From contig CANRKP010000013.1 of assembly GCA_947631245.1 (NCBI GenBank), forward strand, positions 1 through 46,154: a stretch of DNA of 46,154 nt, written 5' to 3'. This document shows positions 33,678 to 42,100 of this stretch, piece by piece. Position 1 is the stretch's first letter, and every line of letters begins with the position of its first letter. The DNA is from an uncultured Clostridia bacterium (GTDB taxonomy: Bacteria; Bacillota; Clostridia; Oscillospirales; CAG-272). Both the position numbers and the translations under genes were made by a program. The notes beneath the pieces were generated by a model that saw only the letters and a program-made list of their open reading frames with translations, was not told the origin of the DNA and did no database searches.

Positions 33678-34835
33678 TTATTCAGGCATTACGAGAAAAA
33701 CATTCGGGAGCTTGCGTTCGCCGAATATATACGCGCTCTGATTGAGCGGTTCGCCGTTATATACCATGAGGGAAGACGAGCCTCCGTCGAGGTTCGCGGC
33801 GTTTACGGCGCCGTAGCTTGCGAGAAGATTGCATATGTCGTCGTTTGTTGCGCCCATCGCGTTTGCCTGCCTGCCGTTCACGACGAGCAGAAGTATGGCT
33901 CCGTCCTGCCGCTGACCTATCGCGGTGCGCGGATTGAGCCCTCCGCCGAGCGTGCGCTTTGTCGTTTCGGGCACGCCGTTCTGTATGAGGACGGGTCCGC
34001 GGCTGAAGCTGAGTCCCTCAACTATGCCGCGTTCGAGCGCCTGCGAGCCTGTCATGTTACCGACATGGAGGATGTGGTTTTTGTCAAAGCCGACAACGCA
34101 CTTGTATTTTGTCGATGCGGAGCCCCAAACTATTTTGCCTCCGCTGATAACTATTCCGTCCGGCACGGCGCCCGTGCCGCTGCCCATATCGTCGACAAAA
34201 CCGCCGGCGTTTATCCCGCCGAGCGCGCCGTAATCCTTTATAAACGTGCGGAGAGATTTGCCCTTGTAGCCTGCGCCGTAATTCGGAAGTGTTCCGATGA
34301 CAACGCGGGACGGGTCCTTCACGACTATCATTTTTCCGTAATAGGTGGATCCCTTAACGTCGACGATCTCGACGCCGCTGTCGACAGGAGCGGAGGAGCC
34401 GCCTTCCGTTTCGGGCGGATCGTCGGGCTGCGTGTCGGGCGTGCCGGTCTCATCGTTCGTATCGGGCGTGACCGTGCCTCCGAACGGGAGAGTTTCCTGC
34501 GCGTCGTCCTTGTCGCTCTGACCGGGGATCTCGATAAGGGACGTGTCCGTCTTATCCTCTCCGTTGTCCTCGCCGACAACGGAAACGATGTCGTTTATTT
34601 CCTCTTCGGAAAAATACATGCGGGCGAGGAATTTGACGGCGGAGGTCTCCATGACGCTTCTGACGAAAAGGTCGCGCGCCGTCGGAGACGGTCCCTTCGC
34701 GAGGACGAGCATGACGGAATAAAGTCCCGCGACGACGAACACGACGAGGGTCAGAAGGACGATCCCGGCGTGTCCCGCGAAGCGGAGTATTTTTCTCTTG
34801 CGCTCCCTTCTCTGAGCGCCAATGTTCTTTTTCAT
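33678..34835 (-). CDS. membrane-anchored phosphodiester glycosidase (NAGPA family)
   Basis: A 385-residue protein with an N-terminal basic stretch and one membrane segment (residues about 22-46), an outer acidic Thr/Pro/Asp linker (about 90-140), and a C-terminal phosphodiester glycosidase domain like that of the human uncovering enzyme NAGPA. Marks are GINAGGFVDDMGSG near 198, GLSFSRGPVLIQNG near 268, LNPRTAIGQRQDGAILLLVV near 295 and NLDGGSSSLMVYNG near 345. Bacterial members are linked to envelope or exopolysaccharide phosphodiesters such as those of teichoic acids. GGAG stands 14 bases before the ATG, a loose spacing. It forms an operon with the PKPAxx gene. Confidence 0.9.
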   Translation of the reverse strand: MKKNIGAQRRERKRKILRFAGHAGIVLLTLVVFVVAGLYSVMLVLAKGPSPTARDLFVRSVMETSAVKFLARMYFSEEEINDIVSVVGEDNGEDKTDTSLIEIPGQSDKDDAQETLPFGGTVTPDTNDETGTPDTQPDDPPETEGGSSAPVDSGVEIVDVKGSTYYGKMIVVKDPSRVVIGTLPNYGAGYKGKSLRTFIKDYGALGGINAGGFVDDMGSGTGAVPDGIVISGGKIVWGSASTKYKCVVGFDKNHILHVGNMTGSQALERGIVEGLSFSRGPVLIQNGVPETTKRTLGGGLNPRTAIGQRQDGAILLLVVNGRQANAMGATNDDICNLLASYGAVNAANLDGGSSSLMVYNGEPLNQSAYIFGERKLPNVFLVMPE

Positions 34836-34929
34836 AACAGATATATTATCTCCATTTCGGCAATATCCGAATACGTCCTTTTGCGGCGACGGCAGTGCCG
34901 GAAAGATACGGCTGTATTATTTCCTTTTA

Positions 34930-34958
34930 ATTATAAATCCTGCCGATTTTGTTGTCAA
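34930..34958 (-). promoter_or_regulatory. SigA promoter of the glycosidase-PKPAxx operon
   Basis: On the minus strand TTGACA (34958-34953), 17 bases, TATAAT (34935-34930): a consensus promoter. The leader is about 90 bases. Confidence 0.85.
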
Positions 34959-35010
34959 TATAAACGAAGCAGGTTTTAAATTTATTTAACATTTTCCGAC
35001 GAGAAAAGAC

Positions 35011-35039
35011 TTGCCCGAACGGGGCGTTTGTGGTAAAAT
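35011..35039 (+). promoter_or_regulatory. SigA promoter of the following membrane-protein gene
   Basis: TTGCCC (35011-35016), 17 bases ending in TGTGG, TAAAAT (35034-35039). Transcription would start about 35046, three bases before the ATG at 35049. Confidence 0.7.
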
Positions 35040-35048
35040 CATAGCGGA

Positions 35049-35840
35049 ATGAAAAACGGGTCCGGACTGTGCACAATGGAAAAAAAGAGAAAGACCGCCC
35101 GGCGCGGGAGAATAGAGAAAAAGCCTCGCCTCAAGGGCTTCGGGGCGCATTTTACGTCATCGCTCGGGCGCTTTTTTCCGTCGTCTGTCGTATCAGCCGC
35201 CGTCTTTTTCGTGTTCGCCGCCGTGACCGCGCTGACGCATTCCGCGCCCACATATGTCCTGACGGCTGCGGCAGCTCTCGCTATGGGGTGCTGTGTTGCT
35301 GTTGCCTCCGCCGGATGCACGCTTCGTGACGCCGCAGACATGAGAGCATTCGCGGCAGCCCCGAAAAAGGACAAAGTTGAGCCGCCATCGGCATGGACGG
35401 TCTCGCTGTCGGAGACGGCGGCGGTTTCCGCGTTGTCTGCCGGCGGCGCGGTCGTCGTTTTCCTTTCCGCGCTCATGATAACCGACGGCGCGCTCGCCGC
35501 CGCGTGCGCCGTAGTCTTTTTTTCGGCGTCCGTTTATTTTTCGATGCTCGTTTCCGCCGTCTCGGCTTATCACGACCCGAGGGGAAGGAAGAGGGAAGGA
35601 CGCCGCGGGTTTATAAAGGGCTTTGTGGGGCTTTACACCGCGGGGCTTGCGGCGCTCATGCTGTTCCTTTTTCCGGCATCGTATATTCCTCTCGGAGACG
35701 ATTTCAAAACGGATTCGATACCGCACACCGCTCTTTTGTCGCTCTCGCTTCTATATCTTACGGCGGCGGTCCTGCGCGTATGCATCCTCTTTTTCATCCT
35801 GAGGCGAAGACTTGACAAGGCTTCGAAAATAAAGAAATGA
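35049..35840 (+). CDS. four- to six-span membrane protein of unknown function
   Basis: A 263-residue protein with a basic N terminus (KKRKTARRGRIEKKPRLKG) and about six hydrophobic segments, arranged as pairs at 43-90, 115-165 and 200-255. I recognise no family. There is no Shine-Dalgarno sequence before the ATG at 35049, and the promoter predicts a transcript starting almost at that codon; ATG 35076 (residue 10) is an alternative also without a site. The gene may therefore be read from a leaderless transcript. It ends 59 bases before the alpha-galactosidase gene on the same strand. Confidence 0.7.
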   Translation: MKNGSGLCTMEKKRKTARRGRIEKKPRLKGFGAHFTSSLGRFFPSSVVSAAVFFVFAAVTALTHSAPTYVLTAAAALAMGCCVAVASAGCTLRDAADMRAFAAAPKKDKVEPPSAWTVSLSETAAVSALSAGGAVVVFLSALMITDGALAAACAVVFFSASVYFSMLVSAVSAYHDPRGRKREGRRGFIKGFVGLYTAGLAALMLFLFPASYIPLGDDFKTDSIPHTALLSLSLLYLTAAVLRVCILFFILRRRLDKASKIKK

Positions 35841-35899
35841 ACGGTTCCCGCAAAACGACGGGATAAACATAAAAGACAATGACAGTAAGGAGAATGTCT

Positions 35900-37219
35900 A
35901 TGAAACACACGGATTTTGCTCCGTTCCCCCCGATGGGATGGAACAGCTGGGACTGCTACGGCGCCGCCGTCAACGAAGAGCAGCTTCTCGGAAACGCGGA
36001 GTACATGAGGGATCACCTGCTCGCTCACGGTTGGGATATCGTCACCTGCGATATCCAGTGGAGCGAGCCTGGGGCGTACGACACGATGTATACGCCCAAC
36101 GCGCGCCTCTGTATGGACGAGTATTCGCGCCTAATCCCGGCGCCGAATCGCTTTCCGTCCTCGGCGGACGGAAAGGGATTTTTGCCGATCTCAAAAAAGA
36201 TACACGAGATGGGGCTGCGCTTCGGTATACATATCATGCGCGGCATTCCGAGGCAGGCGATATACGCCCGCACGAAGATAAAGGGCACCGACCTCACGGC
36301 GGACGCCGTCGGCGATCCGTTCTCCGTCTGCGGATGGAACAGCGACATGTACGGCGTCGACCCGCATTCCCCCGGCGCGCAGGCGTATTATGACTCGCTG
36401 TTCGAGCTCTATGCCGAGTGGGAGATAGACTTCGTCAAGGTCGACGACATCGCCTCGACCGCCGCTGTTTCAAACGAGCACCACAGGCGCGGCGACGCCG
36501 TGCCCGGGGTCGCCGAGATCGAGATGATACACCGTGCCATAATGAAGTGCGGGCGGCCCATCATACTTTCGCTCTCCCCGGGACCTGCTCCGATAGAATG
36601 TGCATGGATGTTCCGCAAAAACGCTAATATGTGGCGCATGACAAACGATGTTTGGGACAACTGGCGTGCCGTTGAGCACATGTTTGAGCGCTGCGAGACT
36701 TGGCAGGGCAGAGGCGGCGACGGGACTTGGCCCGACTGCGATATGCTCCCGTTCGGGCACCTCAACTGCAACAGCAGGTTCGGGGACAATTACTGCCGCA
36801 TGACGAAGGACGAGCAGCTCACGATGATGAACCTTTGGAGCATATTCCGCTCCCCGCTGATCGTCGGCGCAGAGCTCAGAGACAACGACGAGTTCACCCT
36901 CTCGCTCCTGACGAACGACGAGGTGCTACGTCTCAATAAGCATTCATACGGCGCAAATCAGATTTACAGGAACAATAAGGCCGTTGCGTGGTATGCGTTC
37001 GACGACTGCGAGGACGGCGGTGGAAAGTATTATCTCGCCCTCTTCAACCTCAGAAACGAGGAGGCGGAAGTATCGGTCTCTGCGGACGAAATAGAAGAAT
37101 TCGACATCCGCGGGCTCACCGTCCGCGACCTTTGGGCACATAAGGATATAGGTACGGCAAAGGACGGCGTGAAGGCGGTCCTTCCGGCGCACGGAAGCGC
37201 GCTTTACAGGCTCGGCTGA
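35900..37219 (+). CDS. alpha-galactosidase, glycoside hydrolase family 27
   Basis: A 439-residue cytoplasmic (no signal peptide) retaining glycosidase acting on alpha-galactosides. PPMGWNSWDCYG at residues 11-22 is the GH27 hallmark; the nucleophile aspartate lies in DFVKVDDIAS near residue 180 and the acid/base aspartate in TWPDCDMLPFGHL near residue 285; RSPLIVGAELR near 320 closes the barrel, and a C-terminal beta-sandwich follows. AAGGAG is about 7 bases before ATG 35900; ATGs at 35879 and 35894 fit less well. No sugar transporter or regulator adjoins it, so its substrate, possibly galactosides already imported, is open. Confidence 0.93.
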   Translation: MKHTDFAPFPPMGWNSWDCYGAAVNEEQLLGNAEYMRDHLLAHGWDIVTCDIQWSEPGAYDTMYTPNARLCMDEYSRLIPAPNRFPSSADGKGFLPISKKIHEMGLRFGIHIMRGIPRQAIYARTKIKGTDLTADAVGDPFSVCGWNSDMYGVDPHSPGAQAYYDSLFELYAEWEIDFVKVDDIASTAAVSNEHHRRGDAVPGVAEIEMIHRAIMKCGRPIILSLSPGPAPIECAWMFRKNANMWRMTNDVWDNWRAVEHMFERCETWQGRGGDGTWPDCDMLPFGHLNCNSRFGDNYCRMTKDEQLTMMNLWSIFRSPLIVGAELRDNDEFTLSLLTNDEVLRLNKHSYGANQIYRNNKAVAWYAFDDCEDGGGKYYLALFNLRNEEAEVSVSADEIEEFDIRGLTVRDLWAHKDIGTAKDGVKAVLPAHGSALYRLG

Positions 37220-37239
37220 AAAGATCGGAAAAATAAAGG

Positions 37240-37263
37240 GGGCGCCGTCAGCTGACGGCGCCC
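37240..37263. terminator. 24-base perfect palindrome between convergent genes
   Basis: The palindrome, with GGCGCCGTCAG as its inner half, is centred at 37251.5, between the alpha-galactosidase and the amidase, and includes the amidase stop codon and last sense codons. No T tract follows on the plus strand. Confidence 0.5.
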
Positions 37264-37952
37264 TCGGTATCAGGAATTACATTGAAGATATCTTCGACGA
37301 GCGCGTGCCACGCGTCCTCGTTTTCGACATAATAGACGGGGCAGAGCTTGCCCGTCACGTCGTAGTGGCGGATGATGTCTTCCGGTCCGAGGTCGTATAG
37401 GTCGACGAGAAAGCGGCACAGCTTTATGAGGGACGCATATGTGGCGTCGTTGAACTTGCCTCCCTCGTCGGGGTGGCAGCACTCTATCGATATCGTGTCG
37501 TGATTGCGGTTGTTCGAGGCGTAAGCGATCTCGCCGAGGGGGACGCACTCGATGACCTCGCCCTCGAGCCCGACGATGAAGTTGCTGCTGGCGGACGTCG
37601 CGCCCGATTTCGCAAGACCGGCGAAGTAGTTTCTGTTAGCCTGCGCCGAGGTGTTCGGGTTTCCGACATAGTGGATGACGATGCCCGTTATCTCATCCGT
37701 GGGCTCGCCCGGCCGCGAATATTCGTTTATCGGAAGAAGGTCGACGGTTATGTAGTCGGGCAGAACGACCGTCTCGCCAGAATTGTCTATGTCATGTCCC
37801 GTATCGTCACCGTTTCCGGCGCCCCATTTGTTTGGATGCTCTCCCTGTCCGCCTTGGCGCACCTCGGCGATAACAAGGATGACGAACATCAGAAAAGCCG
37901 CGACGACGAGCGCGGCAAGAATGAGCTTCTGCCTGTCTTTTATTTTATTCAT
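37248..37952 (-). CDS. membrane-anchored N-acetylmuramoyl-L-alanine amidase (Amidase_2)
   Basis: A 234-residue protein with an N-terminal membrane segment (about 9-30), a short acidic linker and an Amidase_2 (T7-lysozyme/PGRP-type) zinc amidase domain. Zinc ligands are in GIVIHYVGNPNTSA near residue 90 and in IIRHYDVTGKLCP near residue 200 (His and Cys); the tyrosine in EIAYASNNRNHDTISIECCH near 145 and the lysine of TGKLCP are also family residues. It should cut stem peptides from glycan on the outer face. GAGGT stands about 9 bases before ATG 37952; the earlier ATG at 37976 has no good site. It has its own promoter, divergent from the lipid kinase. Confidence 0.9.
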   Translation of the reverse strand: MNKIKDRQKLILAALVVAAFLMFVILVIAEVRQGGQGEHPNKWGAGNGDDTGHDIDNSGETVVLPDYITVDLLPINEYSRPGEPTDEITGIVIHYVGNPNTSAQANRNYFAGLAKSGATSASSNFIVGLEGEVIECVPLGEIAYASNNRNHDTISIECCHPDEGGKFNDATYASLIKLCRFLVDLYDLGPEDIIRHYDVTGKLCPVYYVENEDAWHALVEDIFNVIPDTEGAVS

Positions 37953-37993
37953 CGGCTGAATACCTCTTTTTGGCAAGTGTCTCTTTCTAAATG

Positions 37994-38022
37994 ATTATAC
38001 ACCACGGGGTCGAAAAAAGCAA
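37994..38022 (-). promoter_or_regulatory. SigA promoter of the amidase gene
   Basis: On the minus strand TTGCTT (38022-38017), 17 bases ending in GGTG, TATAAT (37999-37994). Confidence 0.8.
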
Positions 38023-38073
38023 TATCATGTCGTCATGAAACGATTATTTAACAATAAATTCACATTTGGCATA

Positions 38074-38102
38074 TTGAAAACGAATGCGGCGATGTGTATA
38101 AT
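38074..38102 (+). promoter_or_regulatory. SigA promoter of the lipid kinase gene
   Basis: TTGAAA (38074-38079), 17 bases ending in TGTG, TATAAT (38097-38102). Confidence 0.8.
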
Positions 38103-38139
38103 ATACTGTAATACTTTGTTGTGAGGGAGGCGGAGGGCC

Positions 38140-39084
38140 TTGGAAGAAACAAAAAAACTCCTGCTTTTGGCGAACCCAGTTGCCGGAATAACCGGAACCG
38201 AGCGCTTTTTGCTTTCCATCATAGACAAGCTCGTCGTCGGCGGATTTGAAGTCACCGTCGAGACGACGCAGCGCAAAGGACACCTGACGGAGATAATATT
38301 CGAGAAGGGCGAAAAATACGACGTCGTCGCGGTATCCGGCGGCGACGGAACGCTGAACGAGGCTGTGACCGCGCTTCTGAAAATGAAGAACGCGGGCAAG
38401 AGGATACCGAAGCTCGGCTATATCCCCGCGGGAACGGTAAACGATTTCGCCCGAAGCCACGATATCCCGACGAATATGCCGGAGGCGGCCGAAGTCATCG
38501 TCAAGGGCAAGGCGCGCGGATGCGACATAGGGATGCTCGGCGACAGGTCGTTCGTATACGTCGCGGCGTTCGGCACGTTTACGGACACGTCGTACGGCAC
38601 GCCGCAGAAGCTGAAGAACATCTTCGGCAAGGTCGCTTACTTTTTCCACGGCGCCTCGCGGCTGCACCTCGCGCTGAGACCGTACAAAATGAAGATCGAG
38701 TACGACGGGGGCACGATAGAGGGCGAGTTCGTCTACGGCGGCGCGTCAAATTCGCGCTCAGTAGGCGGAATGAGGCTGCCGCTCCGCTCGCACGTCTCGC
38801 TCGACGACGGAAAATTCGAGGTCATCCTTTTCAAAAATCCGTCTACGGCAAGGAGGCTCCACAAGCTCGCCAAGGCGCTGATGGACCGAGAGGCGGACGG
38901 CTTTGAGGCCTACGAATTTTCGACGTCGTGGATGAAGATAACGTCGGAGGAGCCCGTCCCGTGGACGACGGACGGCGAGTTCGGCGGCGAGTACACGGAG
39001 GTCGAGCTGCGCTGCATTGACCGCGCCATAGATATAATAGTCCCCGAAAACTGCAAGTATTTCGGCTTGGCAAAGGAAGTCTGA
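38140..39084 (+). CDS. YegS/DgkB-family lipid kinase
   Basis: A 314-residue kinase of the diacylglycerol kinase catalytic family, which phosphorylates diacylglycerol or a related lipid for return to phospholipid synthesis. The ATP-site motif SGGDGTLNEAV is at residues 68-78 and LGYIPAGTVNDFARSHDIP at about 94-112; GGASNSRSVGGMRL near 205 belongs to the C-terminal beta domain. The start is a TTG at 38140, with GGAGG about 10 bases upstream; there is no closer in-frame ATG. The gene is monocistronic, closed by a strong terminator. Confidence 0.92.
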   Translation: MEETKKLLLLANPVAGITGTERFLLSIIDKLVVGGFEVTVETTQRKGHLTEIIFEKGEKYDVVAVSGGDGTLNEAVTALLKMKNAGKRIPKLGYIPAGTVNDFARSHDIPTNMPEAAEVIVKGKARGCDIGMLGDRSFVYVAAFGTFTDTSYGTPQKLKNIFGKVAYFFHGASRLHLALRPYKMKIEYDGGTIEGEFVYGGASNSRSVGGMRLPLRSHVSLDDGKFEVILFKNPSTARRLHKLAKALMDREADGFEAYEFSTSWMKITSEEPVPWTTDGEFGGEYTEVELRCIDRAIDIIVPENCKYFGLAKEV

Positions 39085-39096
39085 TAAAAAATACGG

Positions 39097-39134
39097 GCGC
39101 TCCCCGCGGATTATTCCGCAGGGAGCGCTTTTTT
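39097..39134 (+). terminator. terminator after the lipid kinase gene
   Basis: GCGCTCCC (39097-39104) with GGGAGCGC (39121-39128), continued by GCGGA/TCCGC across one mismatch, followed by TTTTTT (39129-39134). Confidence 0.85.
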
Positions 39135-39149
39135 GCCGTTTGGGGACTT

Positions 39150-42100
39150 TTATGAGACGGCCGCGGGTTCGCGGTCGGCGGGGGATCCGGACTTTTCGGT
39201 CGAAGCAACGGCGGCTTTTTTCTCCTCCTCGCGCTTCAGCGCGGCGTTTGCCGCAGAGAGCATGAGCTTTATGCGGTTGAGCTGGTTGACCTCGGAGGCG
39301 CCGGGGTCGTAGTCGACGGCGGCGATGTTAGCTTCCGGGTGCGCGCGGCGCAGAGCCTTTATGACGCCCTTGCCGACGACGTGGTTCGGCAGGCAGGCGA
39401 ACGGCTGGATGCAGACGATGTTGGGCACGCCGGAGCTCAGAAGCTCCACCATCTCGCCCGCGAGGAACCAGCCCTCTCCGTACTGGTTGCCGATGGAGAG
39501 GAACGGCTTCGTTATCTCCGCTATGTGCTCTATAGGCACGGGCGGGCTGAAGCGTCGGCTCTTTTCGAGCGCCTTTATCGCAGGCGAGCGCACGGCCCGG
39601 AGCGCGCTTATCGACAGCTTTGAGATATTCGCAGCGCGGAGCGGCGCGCCGAGAAATTCATGCCTGTACTGAGAATTGTATAAGCTGTAGTTCAAAAAGT
39701 CCATAAGGTCGGGGACGACGGCCTCGGCGCCCTCGGATTCGAGCAGATCCACAAGATGGTTGTTCGCGAGGGGCATATATTTGACGAGTATCTCGCCGAC
39801 AACGCCGACGCGGGGTTTTTTCTTCGTCTCGTCTATCGGGAAGCTGTCAAATGCCTCGACGATGCCGCGGCAGACGTCTTTATAGCTCCACTTGCTCTTT
39901 TTGTTCGTGAGCTGATCTATCGCGATATCGCGCCATTTGCGGTGCAGCTCGTTTGCGGAGCCCGGCGTCAGCTCATATGGGCGGACACGGTAGAGGCAGC
40001 GCATGAAGAGGTCGCCGTATACGACGGCGTGCAGGGCGTCTAGAAGAAGGAGCGGAGACACGCGGAAGCCCTCGTTTTTCTCCATTCCGTTGACGTTCAG
40101 CGAGATGACGGGGATGTGAGAGAGACCGGCGCGGTCGAGCGCGCGGCGGATGAAGCTGACGTAATTGCTTGCGCGGCAGCAGCCTCCCGTCTGCGTCATG
40201 AGGATGGCGAGCCGGTTAGTGTCGTATCTGCCGGAGAGGACTGCCTCCATTATCTGACCTACGGCGGTGATAGAGGGGAAGCACGCGTCGTTGTTGACGT
40301 ATTTAAGTCCGGTGTCTATAGCCGTGCGGTTGTCGTTGTCGAGGACGACGGCGTTGTATCCGTATTTGCGGAATACGGGCGCTATCATATCGAAGTGTAT
40401 CGGGCTCATCTGAGGCGCGATTATGGTATATCCCTCATCCCGCATCTCTTTTGTGAACTCGGTGCGGTGATAGGTGACGGGGCGCGGATGGGGCTCGATA
40501 TGCTGCTCGGAGCGCATATCCATTGCTGCCAGGAGGCTCCGTATCCTGATGCGGACGGCGCCGAGGTTGTTGACCTCGTCAATTTTTAAGAGCGTATAGA
40601 GCTTGCCGCTCCCCTCTAGTATCTCGTCGACCTGATCGGTCGTCACGGCGTCGAGCCCGCAGCCGAACGAATTGAGCTGGATCAGCTCGAGGTCCGACCT
40701 TTCGCGGACGAACTCGGCGGCGGAGTAGAGGCGCGAATGATACACCCACTGGTCGACGACGCGGAGCGGGCGCTCCGCCTCGTCGCGAGGTATGCTGTCC
40801 TCGGTGAAGACGTAAAGCCCGTATGAGGAAATGAGCTCGGGGATGCCGTGGTTTATCTCGGGGTCGATGTGGTAAGGACGTCCGGCAAGGACGATGCCGC
40901 GCCCGTGTACGCTCTCCATCTCGGAGAGCAGGCGGCGTCCCTCGGCGGAGATGTCGTCCTTTGCGGCTCGCTGTTCCGCCCATGCGGCGCGCGACGCTGC
41001 CCGGACTTCGGCTGCGGGAATGTTCCACTCGTCGGCGCAGAGGCGCACAAGGCGTTCCTCCGCCGTCTTTTCGTCTGTCATGGCGATGAAGGGGCGGATG
41101 TAGCGTATGTGCTCGAGCGCTATCGACTCGACGTTGTTTTTGAGATTTTCAGGGTACGAGACGACGATAGGGCAGTTATAGTGGTTCTGCGCGTCCGCGG
41201 TCTCCTGATGCTCGAAGAAGACGCAGGGATGGAATATCGTCCCGACCTTGTTGTCAATGAGCCACTGGACGTGACCGTGCGACAGCTTCGCGGGGTAGCA
41301 TTCCGACTCCGAAGGAATTGACTCCATGCCGCGCTCGTACATCTTGCGGTCAGAGAACGGAGAGAGGAGCACGGAGAAGCCGAGGGAGCGGAAAAACGTC
41401 GCCCAAAACGGGAAGTTTTCGTACATATTGAGTACGCGCGGGATGCCGATGACGCCGCGGGGCGCCGTGTCGGCGGGCAGCGGCTCGTAATCGAACAGGC
41501 GGCGGCGCTTGTATTCGAACATATTGGGGCAGCTCTTGCGGCGGCTCTCCCCGCGCAGACCGCGTTCGCAGCGGTTGCCTGTGATGTGGCGGCGTCCGCC
41601 CGCGAATTTGTTTATGGTCAGCATACAGTTGTTCTGGCATCCGCCGCAGCGCGTGCTCGTCGAGGTGTATGTGAGCGCCTCGATCTCCTCGAGCGGGAGC
41701 ATCTCGGTCCCTTGCCCCGTGTAGTGGCGGCGGGCGATGAGCGCCGCGCCGAACGCGCCCATGAGACCGGAAATATCGGGGCACGTCGCTTCGACGCCGG
41801 CTATTTTTTCGAATGCGCGGAGCACGGCCTTATTGTAAAACGTGCCGCCCTGGACGACGACGTGACGGCCGAGATCCTCGGCGTTTGCGAGCTTTATGAC
41901 TTTAAAGAGCGCGTTTTTGATGACGGAGTACGCAAGTCCCGCGGAAATGTCGGAGACTGACGCGCCCTCCTTCTGCGCCTGCTTCACGTTCGAGTTCATA
42001 AAGACGGTGCAGCGCGTTCCGAGGTCGACGGGATTTTCGGCAAAAAGCGCTTCGCTAGCAAAATCCTCCGCCGTAAAACCGAGTGAATTTGCAAAATTCT

